This document shows positions 7,030-7,042 of a stretch of 7,042 nt of DNA, piece after piece. Every line of letters starts with the position of its first letter. The stretch's first letter is position 1. This stretch comes from Tidjanibacter sp. (lineage in GTDB: Bacteria; Bacteroidota; Bacteroidia; Bacteroidales; Rikenellaceae), in contig JAGBYS010000186.1 in NCBI GenBank assembly GCA_017628675.1, positions 1 through 7,042 on the forward strand. Direction: 5' to 3'. Under the pieces are notes generated by a model. That model worked only from the letters and a program-made list of their open reading frames with translations, was not told the origin of the DNA and searched no databases. The position numbers were made by a program, and so were the translations under genes.

Positions 7030-7042
7030 TGTAAAAGACTGA

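Noticed and set aside
1..7042. CTAG also appears to be absent from the window
   Set aside because: CTAG is rare in very many bacterial genomes and TAG is constrained in coding frames, so it is weak evidence of anything special here, unlike CATG and ACGT.

Overview
The window reads as a stretch of a Bacteroidota (Bacteroidales-type) chromosome. It carries a SusC-family TonB-dependent transporter, SusD-family lipoproteins, A-rich leaders instead of Shine-Dalgarno sites, and short lipoprotein signal peptides ending in Cys. Base composition is a little above 50% GC, and serine is written mostly as TCG or AGC. This would suit an Alistipes/Rikenellaceae-like gut or animal-associated member, but the genus is an inference.

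Layout, all genes on the + strand: (1) positions 2-2296, the C-terminal three quarters of a SusC-like outer-membrane transporter, cut by the left window edge; (2) 2316-4010, a first SusD-like lipoprotein; (3) 4044-5744, a second, clearly paralogous SusD-like lipoprotein; (4) 5745-5927, an intercistronic gap holding strong stem-loops; (5) 5928-6698, a small tryptophan-rich lipoprotein with a CBM9-like 'VDGDFADW' beta-sandwich start; (6) 6699-7042, 344 bases without a gene, made of inverted repeats, a TTCAAAA-type heptamer array and a compact branched palindromic element flanked by an 8-base direct repeat.

The first three genes are separated by 19 and 33 bases and look like one transcription unit. 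The expected job is capture and TonB-driven import of a glycan or another oligomer: SusC is the barrel, SusD the surface lid, and the last lipoprotein may be an accessory surface binder. No glycoside hydrolase, sensor or regulator lies in the window, so the substrate cannot be named.

The most unusual observations are: one SusC followed by two diverged SusD paralogues; complete absence of CATG and near absence of ACGT over 7 kb, visible as next-codon-dependent synonymous choice; and the branched repeat element at the right end. I see no CRISPR array, tRNA, rRNA, transposase or obvious novel defence system.
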